Shown: piece after piece, positions 32,994 to 44,670 of the stretch
Position numbering within the stretch: the first letter of the stretch is position 1
How the letters are laid out: each line of letters starts with the position of its first letter
NCBI GenBank assembly: GCA_032622095.1
Contig: CP136061.1
Coordinates: forward strand, 121,286,754 to 121,350,753
Source of the DNA: Siphonodentalium dalli
Taxonomy: Eukaryota; Mollusca; Scaphopoda; Gadilida; Siphonodentaliidae
DNA: 64,000 nt
Reading direction: 5' to 3'
Translations under genes and position numbers: made by a program
The notes under the pieces: generated by a model
The model's database searches: none
The model's input: only the letters and a program-made list of their open reading frames with translations
Told to the model about the DNA's origin: nothing

Positions 32994-33251
32994 ATGAAAC
33001 TGCAATATAATAAAATCTTGTATATTAATTTTGCAATCATATTATTTATTCCACACTGTGAGTCACATGTATTCAACGGAATCCCAGCCATTGAATACAT
33101 ACATGTATTAGTGTATACCGCTAGTGGAATACAAGCCGGAACTATTCTTGTTGACGTTGTCGACAAGAAAGATGACGTACATTACGTCGATCATCCGCTT
33201 TCGGTGATCCCCCATAATTACTGGTTATTTGTCAGACTTAAATCACAATAA
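32994..33251 (+). CDS. Small ORF or last exon, weakly PLAT-like
   Basis: Open from ATG 32,994 to TAA 33,249-33,251, with AATAAA overlapping the stop. The N-terminus (ILYINFAIILFIPHC) is hydrophobic. The rest, YIHVLVYTASGIQAGT then VDVVDKKDDVHYVDHP and NYWLFVRLK, has the strand pattern and the AGT of PLAT/LH2 domains as in polycystin-type proteins. An AG at CACTGTGAG (33,063) could be an acceptor, making this a terminal exon whose partners are not seen. It may be only a fragment. No expression evidence. Confidence 0.3.
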   Translation: MKLQYNKILYINFAIILFIPHCESHVFNGIPAIEYIHVLVYTASGIQAGTILVDVVDKKDDVHYVDHPLSVIPHNYWLFVRLKSQ

Positions 33252-33322
33252 AGGTAGCTATAGTAACAATGAAGGTGACATTCATGGATTTAACTTATCT
33301 GATTGAACGGTGTAGAATAAAT

Positions 33323-33485
33323 ACAGAACACAACGCGCATCTTAATCGAGACTCTTTTATCTAATGAGTTGCGGATGGCGCAAAGTTATATTTCGCGCTC
33401 GCTATGCTCTCGCGAAATATATCATTGCGCCATCCGCAACTCATTAGATAAAAGAGTCTCGATTAAGATGCGCGTTGTGTTCTGT
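33323..33485. repeat. Hairpin MITE, 75-bp arms
   Basis: 33,323-33,397 and 33,411-33,485 are inverted copies with only a few mismatches around a 13-bp loop; outer ends ACAGAACACAACGCGC. Non-coding. Confidence 0.85.
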
Positions 33486-33558
33486 CTATGTATATCCCGC
33501 AACATTATTTTTAGGTTATGTAAATATTCTATTTCAGGATTAATTATGTTTTGGTTAA

Positions 33559-33635
33559 AATTTGGTCAAAAACCCTCTTTTATTGACGGTGCCGGGTGCT
33601 GGTTACGCCAATAAAAGAGGGTTTTTGACCAAATT
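33559..33635. repeat. Hairpin, 27-bp perfect arms
   Basis: AATTTGGTCAAAAACCCTCT.. at 33,559-33,585 and its exact complement at 33,609-33,635, separated by 23 bp. Possibly a small MITE. Confidence 0.8.
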
Positions 33636-33639
33636 CCAG

Positions 33640-33975
33640 GCTCCTGTGATCTATCTAACAAATGAGTAGCTACCATGAATTTCCCCCAAAAAGGTGTCCA
33701 GATATGAATTTAGTCACTGGTACATGTACATGTACAATGATTTGCCAATTCATGTATACATTGTACATGTATACATGTAGAATTCAGTTGGAGACGAAAA
33801 TAAAACAGATCTGTTGAATATTGATAATTATTGTCCATAAGAAAGAGCAACTACCGGTATGCATGGGCTTCAGTATGTATTTTAAACTGTTTATGATTTA
33901 GTAATATTTAATCAATTTTACACATACATGCGAGCTCGAACACAGATACATTTTGTAGTGAGGTAGATGTCTGTA
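33640..33975. other. No gene seen
   Basis: Includes a TACATGTACA-rich stretch (33,719-33,780), a simple palindromic phrase common in some invertebrate genomes. No ORF supported. Confidence 0.4.
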
Positions 33976-33979
33976 CATT

Positions 33980-36700
33980 GTTTTACAGTGGTTCACCTTG
34001 GAATGAGATGTGATGCACCACGCTACACCAAGATTTGCACCGCGGTACACCAAGGTGCTATGTGTATGCACCTGGGTTACCGTGATATGTGGCGTGGTGC
34101 ACCGCGGTACAGACCGTGGTACACCAAGGTGTTGTGTGTATGCACCTGGGTTACCGTGGTACATGACGTGGTATACCACGGTACACCACGATGTGCACCG
34201 CGGTACACTAAGGTGTTATGTGGATGTACCTAGGTTTACCGCGGTACATAGCATGGTGCACCGTGGTACATAGCATGGTGCACCGTGGTACATATCATGG
34301 TGCACCGTGGTATACCAAGGTGTTATGTCCATGCACCATGGTTTACCGTGGTTTACCGCGGTACATAGCATGGTGCACCGTGGTACATAGCATGGTGCAC
34401 CGTGGTACATAGCATGGTGCACCGTGGTACATAGCATGGTGCACCGTGGTATACCATGGTTTACCGTGGTTTACCGTGGTTTTATCGTGGTTTACCACGG
34501 TACTTTTTTATAAGGGAATGTTTCCACTGCGCAAGTTGACGTCGTTCCTGTGACAGAATGATACACATAGAGGTTTTAATTTCATTTGAACACGCATTAG
34601 TAAAGTGGTGGATACATATATGTTCACGAGAGTTTTGCCTCTGTTCGTGACTTTTTGCATACGAGTTTGGTATAGTAGTGTGCTACATTTAGCACGATAC
34701 TATACAAGTATAATTGGTTATCTAATAAACTTTATTGAACTTGTATAATAGTGTGCTAAATTTAGCACAACACTACACCTTATAAATTAAAGGCGTATAG
34801 GACACAGCTCTCGAACAATCAGAAAGCGCCATTTCTGGGTGAGGTAAAATATTGGAAAATAGTGAATAGTAGACACATATTGAATTTGGCGATGTTCATA
34901 TACCAAGGTTATATATACAAATCCCTAAAAGTATGCATCATGCTCATGGACATGGTGATAAATAGACTACGCGGGAGGCGTGTGCAGTCCGAAAGTCCAT
35001 AAACAAAGTTCGATCTCATCCCATTTGTCCCAAGTGGGACGATACCAAAATATCAAGGTAGACAAATGGCAAGCGGGCTGAAAAATGGAAACTGATGTAT
35101 TGGTTTAAAACTACTTTGAACATGTTTCTCCTCTTATGTGGCTGATTCAGCAAATTTTGCATGGGTGAAATAAATATTTTATGATACATTGCACATGGGA
35201 AATGTATATATTTGCAACTTATACGTTATGAAAAACTAATCCAAAATAACATGACTTCCAAACAACCTGTACTATGTCTAAACATCATGTTATCCTTTGA
35301 TGTTTCAAGCCCCAGCATTGGCATATATGATGCATTTTACTATTTTAGTTCACTCGCATTTTAGTTAACTCTTCACATAATATTATTGTTCCCATGACCG
35401 CCAATAATGGATCAAATGAATAGTTCAACTACATACATATTCTCCGACTCTAATATTGGAATATGACCCAATAATGAAGATGGAGTCAGCATTTCCTAAA
35501 ATATTACAAAATTCTAGATATTAAGCATCTCTAAAATCATATAATTCACACAAAACTCAGATTTATCGTGCAACTTTGACCATTCGTGCATATTATGAAA
35601 ATAAACTAGCTAGTGGATCAAAATGTACACGATTGATGTTGATGTCTCAAATGCTCAACGTCTGGCAATATTAACTAAATCGAAGAAAATCGCGGTTTTG
35701 AAATTTTTTGTCTGAACTGGGTTTTTAAATGGCGTAAAAGTCAACAGACATTTGAATGCTATCACGATCAAAGAATACAAGATTTTTCGTTGTATATACA
35801 TGGTATGTACATAAAATATATACATGTAATATATATAATAATGCACATATTTACAACACTCAAATGCTTTGTCAAAAATGCTCAGAAGGAAATAAATTCC
35901 TAGCGAAAATGAGACTGCCAGCTTAATTTGTATACATAATGTGATCTGTTGAGGGTTGAAGTTCTACTGCTAGTATATGTGGCGAACATGGGTTTATACC
36001 CACTAAAATATTACCAATATGTTCCAATGTAAGTAAAAAAAAAACATTAAAAAAAAAAATACGTGCGTTCTGGAGCATAACATATGGAAGTTGGTCCACA
36101 ATTTGACGACAAAATTCAATTTTCCAAAATATTTACTATTTTCTGAAATTTTCTTTAAAAAATAATAAAATTTATGAAAAATTCTAATTTTTCGTTACTA
36201 ACTGAAGAAATTGTGTATAGAATGACATTTCCAGACGGAACCAACCACAAATTCGCAAGATGCATACTGTTCATATTCCAAATACTAAAATTTTCGAATT
36301 GACAAAATGTTTCTATCTGTTCTGTCAGCATTTATGGCGAGTTTTTTTAAATCCTCAATGAATGTCCCTCGGATGGCAGAAAGGAGATAAACAGAGCATA
36401 TCCAACAATCTAAATGTTTTCCTTGGTTTCATATTTCGAATTTGGATTGCTGATAAAATAAAATTTTCCCAATTATTTTTAGTTTTCTTAAATTTTCACT
36501 AAAATCGTAAAATTCGCACAAAATTTAGAATTTTTGTCACTACATTGACAAAGTGTATGGAATCACGAATCTAGTTAGAACCAATCATCAATTTACAAGA
36601 TTTTTGCTGTTCTCATTTCAAATACTCAAGTTGTGGAAATAATACAAAATTGGGGATGGTCAGGTTTTATTGATTTTCGCGGGAAAATCATAACATGTAA
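33980..36700 (-). mobile_element. Satellite-tailed dispersed repeat, copy 2
   Basis: Inverted relative to copy 1 (11,640-13,975). The body is at 35,080-36,640, the spacer at 34,516-35,080 and the satellite at 33,990-34,515. The spacer holds a small inverted pair, AGTGTGCTA.ATTTAGCAC at about 34,676-34,700 and 34,749-34,775. No coding capacity recognised. Confidence 0.65.
33990..34515 (-). repeat. Palindromic satellite tract of copy 2
   Basis: Repeats of TGCACCGTGGTACATAGCA and related phrases, with a longer repeated block at about 34,240-34,450. It ends TTTTATAAGGG at 34,515, the complement of the entry into copy 1's tract. Confidence 0.8.
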
Positions 36701-37600
36701 ACAAATTTTTTTGCATTATTGTGTGTCCCCGATGCCAGAGAACACAATCATATTTAATACATTTACCCTTTTTTCTTTTATGCGGAAACAAAACAAATGA
36801 AATGTGCCCCTATGTGAAAAAACACATTTGTTTATCCCAAATTTTGTGATAAATTATAAAATATTTCTTTTTCTTTACAAGTAAATGCCATCACATGCAT
36901 TTTTCTACAAACCATAACATATATATAAAGTCTGCAAAATTTCTAAGCTAGATAATGCAAACTGACGTCACATTTAGTGAGTTAGTCAAACATGTGGATT
37001 TCCAAAAATGAGAATGGTGGCCATCTTGGTTTTCAAAATGACGGGAAATATACCACGAACCAGATCACCTGAAATCAACCAATAACTATTCCGCTATCAA
37101 CATCTAAAGTCAAAATGAGGGTACATTTGATGCACGCAACCACAGACCAGGAGACTACACTACTGAAGTTGTGTAACAAATTGAGTTTGATAGTTAATTT
37201 ATGCGTCTCTAAAATTCGTCAAAATATATCAGATGCAGGTATTTGTATATGGTACTGTGTTTTAAAAGTAAAAGAAAATGATTTTTTGCAGATATCCATT
37301 TTCGTTGCGCCAAGATACACTGTATAGTATGCCTGAGGCGGCAGAGTTCCAAGAAAAAAACAAGATGGCGTCTATGTATCGACCCCATGTGAATCCATAC
37401 CCCCATCCTGGTGGTTTCACATTATGGGGTCGATCTCAATGAAGGCAAACCTAATACCCCCTCATATCCTGTCAGTAGATCTCCATTCTCATTGGTCAAT
37501 CTAGTAAGCCAGCATGACAAACAGTGGTATATAGCTTTACAATATGTTTATCATATATCCATATACTTTTTCACACGAAGAATATACATAAAAAGGTATT
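36700..37600. other. No gene seen
   Basis: AT-rich; short ORFs only. Lies downstream of the terminal exon of the Ly6-like gene, so part of it may be that gene's 3' UTR, but no single poly(A) signal stands out. Confidence 0.4.
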
Positions 37601-37604
37601 GTCA

Positions 37605-37822
37605 TCACCTCATCGGATAAATTAGTCCGTAATATATCAATATATATGAGAGTTCGCAAAACATAAATGAAATACTAAGCATCGAAGCTGAGTTGCACGC
37701 CCTTGTATCACATGACATCAGGCAGCCATGGTACGGCTCTCCCTCGAATTGAAAAGGCCCACACGTGTTATCGTAAGCTTCCAGCGAACACGATCGAATC
37801 ACAATCTCCATTCCCGTCTTAC
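37605..37822 (-). CDS. Ly6/quiver-like gene, terminal coding exon
   Basis: Minus strand. The acceptor CTTTTTTTCAG-type tract ends at 37,823; the exon runs to TGA at 37,605. It encodes GKTGMEIVIRSCSLEAYDN, then CGPFQFEGEPYHGC, CDTRACNSA and a hydrophobic tail (SISFMFCELSYILIYYGL), a likely GPI-anchor signal. The EIVIR.CS and GC..SC....CN spacing matches the second half of three-finger UPAR/Ly6 proteins of the quiver/sleepless type. The start phase (two bases) fits the donor of exon 43,084-43,257. The role expected from the family is an extracellular membrane-anchored modulator of channels or receptors; the actual target is unknown. Confidence 0.8.
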
Positions 37823-37903
37823 CTGAAAAAAGGATAGTCGTGTCATTTTTAAACGGTAACAAAAACTCATACAAGGATATGTCACATAGAGGATCTCTAA
37901 TGA

Positions 37904-38022
37904 GTCGCAATTCTATACGAAATTTAGTAACCGATGGCACAAAATGCGATTCGAATCGAGCTTTAGCGAGGCTCGAATCGAATTTAGTGGACGAGGTTAA
38001 TAATTTCGTATAGAATTGCGAC
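37904..38022. repeat. Hairpin MITE in the Ly6-like gene intron
   Basis: GTCGCAATTCTATACGAAAT at 37,904 pairs with its complement ending at 38,022; an inner pair GATTCGAATCGAGC / GCTCGAATCGAAT adds a second stem. It lies about 80 bp upstream of the terminal exon's acceptor. Confidence 0.7.
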
Positions 38023-38200
38023 GAATTTGATATTCTTTTATCACATAATAATTTTTTGGTCAAGTGGTGGTGCTAATGTGCTATGATGCTGGTGGGTCCT
38101 GTTAGGGCAAACTGATGCTGTTTAGAAAAAGTAACATTATTTTCATTTTCGTCATCGTTATCAAACATTCAAAATTATATATATACGAAATATTTTAATG

Positions 38201-38270
38201 CAGTAAGTCGAATCGCAAGGGACCGTTGGATTACTTCGAGTTGTCGATGTGTTCGACTTAACCATTTCCA
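38201..38270. repeat. Possible Tigger/pogo terminal inverted repeat
   Basis: CAGTAAGTCGAATCGCAAGG is the kind of end found on Tigger/pogo elements (CAGT..., then TTCGAGTT.TCGA). It lies beyond the 3' end of the pseudogene at 38,550-41,330. The opposite end was not identified. Confidence 0.4.
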
Positions 38271-38549
38271 CCCTTTGGTGACCCCAAATTCCAACTAGTC
38301 GAATTAATTTCGACCCGAAAATAACTGTTTTCAACCTTGTGCACGCTATATACTCGCGCTAGATCATTAGTCAGCGACTATGCTGATCATATACAACATA
38401 CGAGATGGTATTTGTTCTGATTTATTTATTGAATAATATAATAAAAACACAGAATATGATAGCAAAAAATGACAAATTTGCGGTAGATATAACAAAAGTA
38501 CATTTGACCCGCAAGTGGTTACAATCAATAGTATTTACAAAAATATGGG

Positions 38550-41330
38550 ATTCAGGACTGGAAATGACTGGTGATCAAGGACTGTGGTTTCTGCAGATAT
38601 TTAGTCGAATCTTTCTTCAGTTTATCGCTGTTTCCCAGCATTTTCATAGGTCGTCGACCATGTTTGCTTGCGTCAACATATATCGCATTACAAGGTCGCA
38701 GCCATGCATTGCGCCATTGAGTGCCGGGTCGGGCTTGGTACGCGCTATGACCTCGTCTTCGTTGTCTTCAATCGTGTTCTCTTTTTCCGCCAAGATAGCA
38801 TCCACGCTGTTATCTTCAGCTCTGTTGTCGGAGCACATGTTGGGATTTCACTGTCGATGTTAACATATGACTTTATTGCGTCTTCATTTAGTCCGAATTT
38901 CGCCAACTGGCCCAATGGCAAGTCGTCTTTAATGTCGTCGTCATCGGATTCTGTGGTCTCTATGTCGTCTTTTGTCTCAAAGCTACAGTGCCTGAAGCAA
39001 TGGACCTATCCGTAGGTACGGCCCCAATTTCAATTATAGCCAATGAGCCGATAGCTTAAACCCGGAAGCGACATACGCCTGCCTAGTGATATGAATCGCA
39101 CCACAAGCTGTGTCCTAACTACCATTGTAAGCCATAGGGAAATTACGAACACGAGAGCAAAATATGTCTTAAAAAGCTAAAATGGCATTGAAATGTACAT
39201 GGGAACATGTCCGGTTGACGAACGATATTTATGCATGTTTTAGTTCGGTTTCCTAAATAAAAAAGTAACTAAGACATCTGTTTACGCTGGATTAAACAAT
39301 GCCAACGACCACACTCGGATAGTCTTATTTAAATTTCAATATTTATATATAACAGATTTCAAACTAAAACGTGGAAATAGTAGTCCCGATCGATGATGCG
39401 TTATGAATATTAATTGTGCCGCGAGTATGTGTTTTATGTGAAGGGTTTTTCGTTATAAATGTATACATTTGTTGCTGTTATAACGCCGTGGTGATATTGA
39501 GTTCAAATGTCTGCTATTCACACTTACCTGTAGGATCTACTGCGAACGTTTTACTGAATCCATTTGAGAATCTAAAGCTTCCTCCATATTAATGCGACAA
39601 TGTACGTGCAAATGAGAATCAATAGATGTTTTCCAACAGAATTACACGAAATTTCAAACATTGCACGTGCTTCGCGGTGTATACACGCAACCTTCACCGA
39701 ACAAGTTCACTTTGTGCCATTGTTGCCTTATGGCAACATGTAACTGACTCCATGATAGTCGGCGTTTTCTTTAATGTACTTAACTGACGGCAAAATAGGA
39801 TGTGAAATTTTAAAAGGCCATTATTTGATAATCCTTGCATCCGGCCTGTCACCGGGCTCATTCAGGACGCTCGTGGTATTATGGTAAACTGATATCGTTA
39901 TATTTATTTTGACAAAATAGGGATTATAGATTAATTACCACATGTACACCTCCGTTTGGTTTATTTCATCAAGGTGTGAACCATTAACAGAGCTTCGATA
40001 TTCAATTTGATATTGAAGTTTCATAATGGCTTCATTTACACAGTTTGATTCAACGTAAACATCTATCTTTGTTAGTTATCGGAAGTGGCCAAACAATCAC
40101 ACCTGGTTTTTTTGTTTAAAAACTGGTTCTATTTTTGTTTATATCTAACAACAGTCACTTTTACAAGATGCATATATACACACAAAGGTATCTTGAAAAT
40201 CGTGATATTCAGAAAGAAGCTATGTTATCGTGTTACATGGCGTTTAACAACACAGTCCGTTCTCATCGGAAGCCATTTTAGCACTGAAGAGATAGCGAAA
40301 TTGAGATGGCTTGTGGTGCGTAATAACAGTAACCACGCAGTACGGGTAGGTCATTGGCACCAGTGTCATGGCATCGAGCATGTGCACATTCAAATTGAGT
40401 TCAGCCTTCCTGTCAATAGCGTCGATGTATCGATGAATAATTTTCTTTCTGTAATGGACTTTCAAATTCTTTATTACACCCTGTAATCAATCGGTTTGGG
40501 TTTTGCTGTTGTGTTCTGTGGCAGGAAGACGGGCTCTGTGGACTTCAATTCATCGATTTTAGAATGTGTGCTGCAGTTGTCGATTACGAGGGCGATTTTC
40601 CTTTTTCTGCATCTTTCTGTCGAGTTTTGTTACCCATGCTTCCTTATTGGCAATGTATTATGTTGGGAGTTTCTTAAGATTTTTGAAACACCTGGGTTTT
40701 TGGGACTTCCCGATGACAAGGAGAGTGACTTTCTCTTTATCTGACATGTTGGCACAGAGCGCCGCCAATCGCTCCTCGCTCTGTTTGCCACCATGGCAAA
40801 AACGCTTTTGAACTCTTGTGTCTTGTTTGGCAGCATGCAGTCTGTAGAAAATCCCTGTTTCGTCGGCGTTGAATTGTTCCAGGATCAGGCGTATATATAG
40901 TCTGTCGAGCCAGTCTATCATGTCGGCGGATAAGTCGTCAACAGACTTCGCTTCACCACATACTGCCTTCAGGAGATGCCAAGTCGTTCTCGGAACCGGT
41001 CTAGCCAACTTGTTGACGCTTTGAACTCTGTTTAGTTCAGCATCTTCCCAAACTTTTCCGCTTGTTCCAGTAGAAAGGGGCCGGATATTGGAACTCCCTG
41101 GTCTTGTTCAAAGTCTTCATATGCTCCAGTTCACATTCTATATCAGTTGGGTCCGAATTTTATGTAGCCCCCCCCCCCACCTTTATCCCTTTATGTCGTC
41201 TTTTTTTTCTTGCTCCACGTTGACAAAGTACTCGCTGCGACTTTAAAGTAAACATCTTAGCGATCTCTGACTTCTGACCGCTTTCGACGAGAATTAGTGC
41301 TTCGTATTTCGTCTTAATATACTGTGCGTC
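38550..41330 (-). pseudogene. Tigger/pogo-like (CENP-B/jerky family) transposase pseudogene
   Basis: Minus strand. About 41,300-41,220: ALILVESGQKSEIAKMF, the N-terminal HTH. About 41,100-40,990: GVPISGPFLL, FKAS..WL, the second DNA-binding part. 40,900-40,660: FNADETGIFYRL, RLAALCANMS, LLVIGKSQKPRCFKN, the DDE-type catalytic core. Further pieces (YIANKEAW, DNCS-like, FLPQNTT-like) lie in shifting frames to about 40,480, then VHYRKKIIHRYIDAIDRK at 40,465. The C-terminal part resumes at about 39,000-38,550 (CFRHCSF, LGQLAKFG..., SLITSHFQS). Several stops and frameshifts, plus about 1.2 kb of unrelated DNA at about 39,020-40,240, show a dead transposon inside the Ly6-like gene intron. Confidence 0.8.
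39020..40240. other. Insertion splitting the Tigger-like pseudogene; no gene
   Basis: No homology to the transposase and no supported ORF; it separates the conserved core from the C-terminal part. Confidence 0.4.
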
Positions 41331-41739
41331 TCGAGTTTGCTCTTTGTCCGCCGGTGGGGGGATGGGGCAATATCCACATGAAACGCGTTTCGTCCTTTCA
41401 TTTTTACAGAGTTATAAAAGCGTTCTATAAGAGGGTCGTCGCAGCGTAATAAAATGAAACCATTAAACGACGGAATGTCCCTCGATCTTTACAGCATATC
41501 CGTGGAATGGGACAAATATTTACTCCACATACGAAATTTAAACGGCTTCCAAGATAGAATACATTCCGATTAGTTATTCAAAGGTCGCGCGGAACTGTCG
41601 TGTAACGTTATTAGGGAAAAGATCGCATACGTTTGCTGAATAATAAAAAATCTCAACGAACCAGTGAACGAACGGGAATTAAGGTCATGCAGCCAAGTCA
41701 TGGTTTCTCTGTTTTTCGTGGAACACTTGGAATCAGGGA

Positions 41740-42130
41740 AGAATCTACAGGGTGGGGTGGGATGGTGCCTCACCCCACTCAACTTTGGTCAAAAGTTTCA
41801 ACAGCTGGAAATACCTAATGACACAACATTAGTTGGAATTTCACATCAATAATAGGTTGATATTGTTCTCGTATAGTTTAATTTTCCAACATTTCCGTAT
41901 TTTCTTGATTTATGTCAAATTTTTTGAATGAAACGGCCATCAGTTGGAAATTTTCAAACCTTAGGGGTGTCGGGTTGGAAATAGATGCTAGGAATTTGCA
42001 ATTTTCAGGTTCGCATTTAAAAACAATTCTCACACCGGACCGAACCATGGTTTGGCTGGATTTAGACGACTAGCAGATGCTAGGATTTTGCAATTTTCAG
42101 GTTCAGATCTCAAAATGTTCTCACACTACA
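41740..42130 (-). repeat. GCAAAATCCTAGCATC family, copy 2
   Basis: Inverse orientation relative to copies at 16,322-16,755 and 47,810-48,610. It starts at the GGTGGG..CACCCC end with ACTTTGGTCAAA, then AACGGCCATCAGTTGGAAA at about 41,932. A duplicate of the GCTAGGATTTTGCAATTTTC end occurs at 42,075. Confidence 0.6.
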
Positions 42131-42259
42131 CAGAACCATAGTCGGACCATGCTTAAACACTGTATCAACCTGTATCAACTGGAAATATCGAATACTGCTG
42201 TGACCACGAGAGGAGTTACCAGAATCGGCTGGGAAATCTTCGGGAGATCTTCGAACGCG

Positions 42260-43083
42260 GGCATGCATGCTCGATCTTTTGAATACATTTATTATTTTGA
42301 ATGCCGATCTGACCATCAAAGACTTATCTACAATTTTCTAATTTCAAGATCACTAATACATTATATGCTGCATGGTGCAGAATGTTAAACACTTTACTGT
42401 AAGAGAACTGCGTTATAAGAGGAACGTTTCCCAACATCAAATAATTGATTAAATTATTTAATTTCGCGGCAAAATAGCATAATCATTTCGTAACGTATAG
42501 ACCAAAACAACAATTATGTTCATCATTATTCCTGACACGTCTGGCACATTCTGCTAATAACGATGATCGCACCTGCGACGTTACGATTATTCAGAGCGCT
42601 CTTCCGATATAATGAGCGAAAATACCATATAAAACTATATCAATCATATAATTTCCTGCCAATTTAACTTACTGTTCACTCATTACGTACGCGGTTGTCA
42701 TTTCAGATGCATTCACGATGTCAGTGGACAGGATAATTGGCTGCTATATATGATGGTATCGTCTATCGACTAGTCTAAAATTCATGTACAGTACACGTTA
42801 TACCTATTAAGTGAGGTGAAGAGTCTGGCTTGGAATTATGATATACCAAGCCGAATTAGGCATTGCTAGATTAGACTTATAACATCTCTAAATCCAGGAA
42901 TCTGGAATTTTACTATATGTCGGGGGTAGTGCTTCGTGTATACTAATACGTATTTGGCATGCATTTGGAATTTTGAAAATCGAATATATAACATCGCATG
43001 CGCTCTTTGCCGGGGGGGGGGGGGGTTGAGAAGTTATATGTCCGTATTTATATAACTGAATACGCACCACATACCCGTCTTAC
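42260..43083. other. Intronic sequence of the Ly6-like gene; poly(G)
   Basis: No ORF supported. A G run of about 14 lies at 43,011-43,025, just downstream of the exon donor in gene orientation. Confidence 0.4.
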
Positions 43084-43257
43084 CGTGTAGTCCCTTTATC
43101 TTGGTGCAGTACTTCTGAGGATAGTAGCCTGGCCGACCTTGAATCTCCTGTTGACAGTCTTCGACGTACTTTCCAAATGCTGGATGATAAGGATCTCCGC
43201 AGTGTGGGTCACTACCATTCACCGATTGACAAACAAAGCAACCAATCTTGCCGTACA
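43084..43257 (-). CDS. Ly6/quiver-like gene, central exon
   Basis: Minus strand, bounded by acceptor CTATTTCAG (43,260-43,258) and donor GTAAGA (43,083). It encodes GCFVCQSVNGSDPHC, DPYHPAFGKYVEDC and YCTKIKG, the first half of a three-finger domain with the F-C-V/x-C, DP-HPAFG and CTKIKG hallmarks of quiver/sleepless-type proteins. The donor phase (one base) joins exon 37,605-37,822 in frame, completing ten cysteines in all. The start phase needs one base from an upstream exon, as supplied by the candidate at 61,167-61,245. The intron to the last exon is about 5.3 kb. Confidence 0.85.
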
Positions 43258-43491
43258 CTGAAATAGAAAGCACTATCTTGAGCGATGTGAAATATTATCG
43301 CGAAAACTGATAGTTTTTGTGAGTAACTTTTCGTGCCAACCCTTCATATACTAAATGTATTTTTCCATTCATTTTTAAACATATTCATTGGAATGGTCTA
43401 TTATTAATTTGTAGGTGAGTTCATGTAATAAAAGCAGACAACAGACGGAAAACACATAGACAAGAGCAGCAGAATTCAAATTCATGGGTGG

Positions 43492-43553
43492 GAAATATTC
43501 AGATAATAAGTGCAACTATGGCCGTTTGTTGAACTTATTATCTGAACATTCCT
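43492..43553. repeat. Small hairpin, CAGATAATAAGT family
   Basis: TTCAGATAATAAGTGCAAC and GTTGAACTTATTATCTGAA pair around about 20 bp. A second, shorter relative is at 44,631-44,670. Confidence 0.65.
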
Positions 43554-44048
43554 AAGGCAACTACTCGCCAATGGGTAATTAGTATAAAAAGGGTTAAATG
43601 TCAAAATTTAGGGGATAAACATTGAATTTGCAATCAACATGTCGGTACGTACCAAAACAATAGTTATCCCAATATTCATTATTTATAAAACGGAACGAGC
43701 CTGGTTGACTCTTGTGGTACGTTCTGCGCACACTGGATTTTTTGCCAAGTAAACTTGCCAGTATGCGAACGTACTTTATTACATAGTTTATTACATATCT
43801 TGTTGAAGAACATTATAGATGTATGTATAACTCAATATACTCCAATTTTTCAGAGCAAGTCAGGCTCAAATTGTATGTTATGGAAGATAAAACAAAACTC
43901 TTGACTTCTGTTGAGTTCGTATCAACCAAGTGGCCATACATGTGTTTAGCGCGTACAAACTAAGAAGACAACTACACACTCTGTGAGAGAGCGTACTTAC
44001 TCAAATCCTGAGAAGTATTGGACCTAAATATTCACATAGGTTTATAGT

Positions 44049-44120
44049 GGGTATGACTAAACACCGCCCGCGGACCAGCCCGGACCAGCCCTGCTCAGCC
44101 CGGACCGACCCCGATTGACT
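44049..44120 (+). repeat. Lone terminus related to the 3.3-kb fold-back element
   Basis: GGGTATGACTAAACACCGCC matches the terminus GGGTGTGACTAATTACCGCC of the element at 7,539 with a few changes and is likewise followed by GC-rich CGGACCAGCC repeats. No partner end or 180-bp units are nearby. Confidence 0.55.
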
Positions 44121-44630
44121 TTAGTGGCAATAACTGTTATGGGGTGTCATGGAAACCCACCCACGCACGGACAGGGGTCGCGTCCACAGAGCAGTTCTTT
44201 GTTTCTGCCACGCTAGTTATCAAACTCCAGGCAGAGTTATCTCCCATTGCTCCGCTGAGATATCACTGCCATAAGGACATTTGGTAAGGATTTCTTACGT
44301 GTTCTTAGTTCTTATGTTTTAGGATTAAAATTGTCTATGTATGGCTCAGTCTATATTGTTCTTATCAATACCGAAAGAATTACCATTATTGCAAACTTTT
44401 GTTGGTCAAATAAGATAATAGGTTACTAAATATAGTTCCGACGATATGTAAAAATAGATGTATCGGTCCGCAAAGCACCATCATTATGGCAGTGCTATAT
44501 CGCAGTGCTAACGTGGAGGGCACTGCATGGATTTTGGCTATTTATTTCGGTTTATTGCTATCAAAATATACCAGCGTGTTAGTCATTTCTATAATAAAGC
44601 ATCAGTGGTGAGTAGTTATCTCACAGGAAA

Positions 44631-44670
44631 TTTTCAGATAATAAGTTGTTGAACTTAATAACTGTAAAAT
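44631..44670. repeat. Small hairpin, CAGATAATAAGT family, second copy
   Basis: TTTTCAGATAATAAGTTGTT followed at once by GAACTTAATAACTGTAAAA; imperfect inverted halves, related to 43,492-43,553. Confidence 0.5.

Noticed and set aside
38405-39015. 152-aa and 115-aa plus-strand ORFs
   Set aside because: Antisense to the C-terminal part of the Tigger-like transposase, which is the frame with recognisable sequence.
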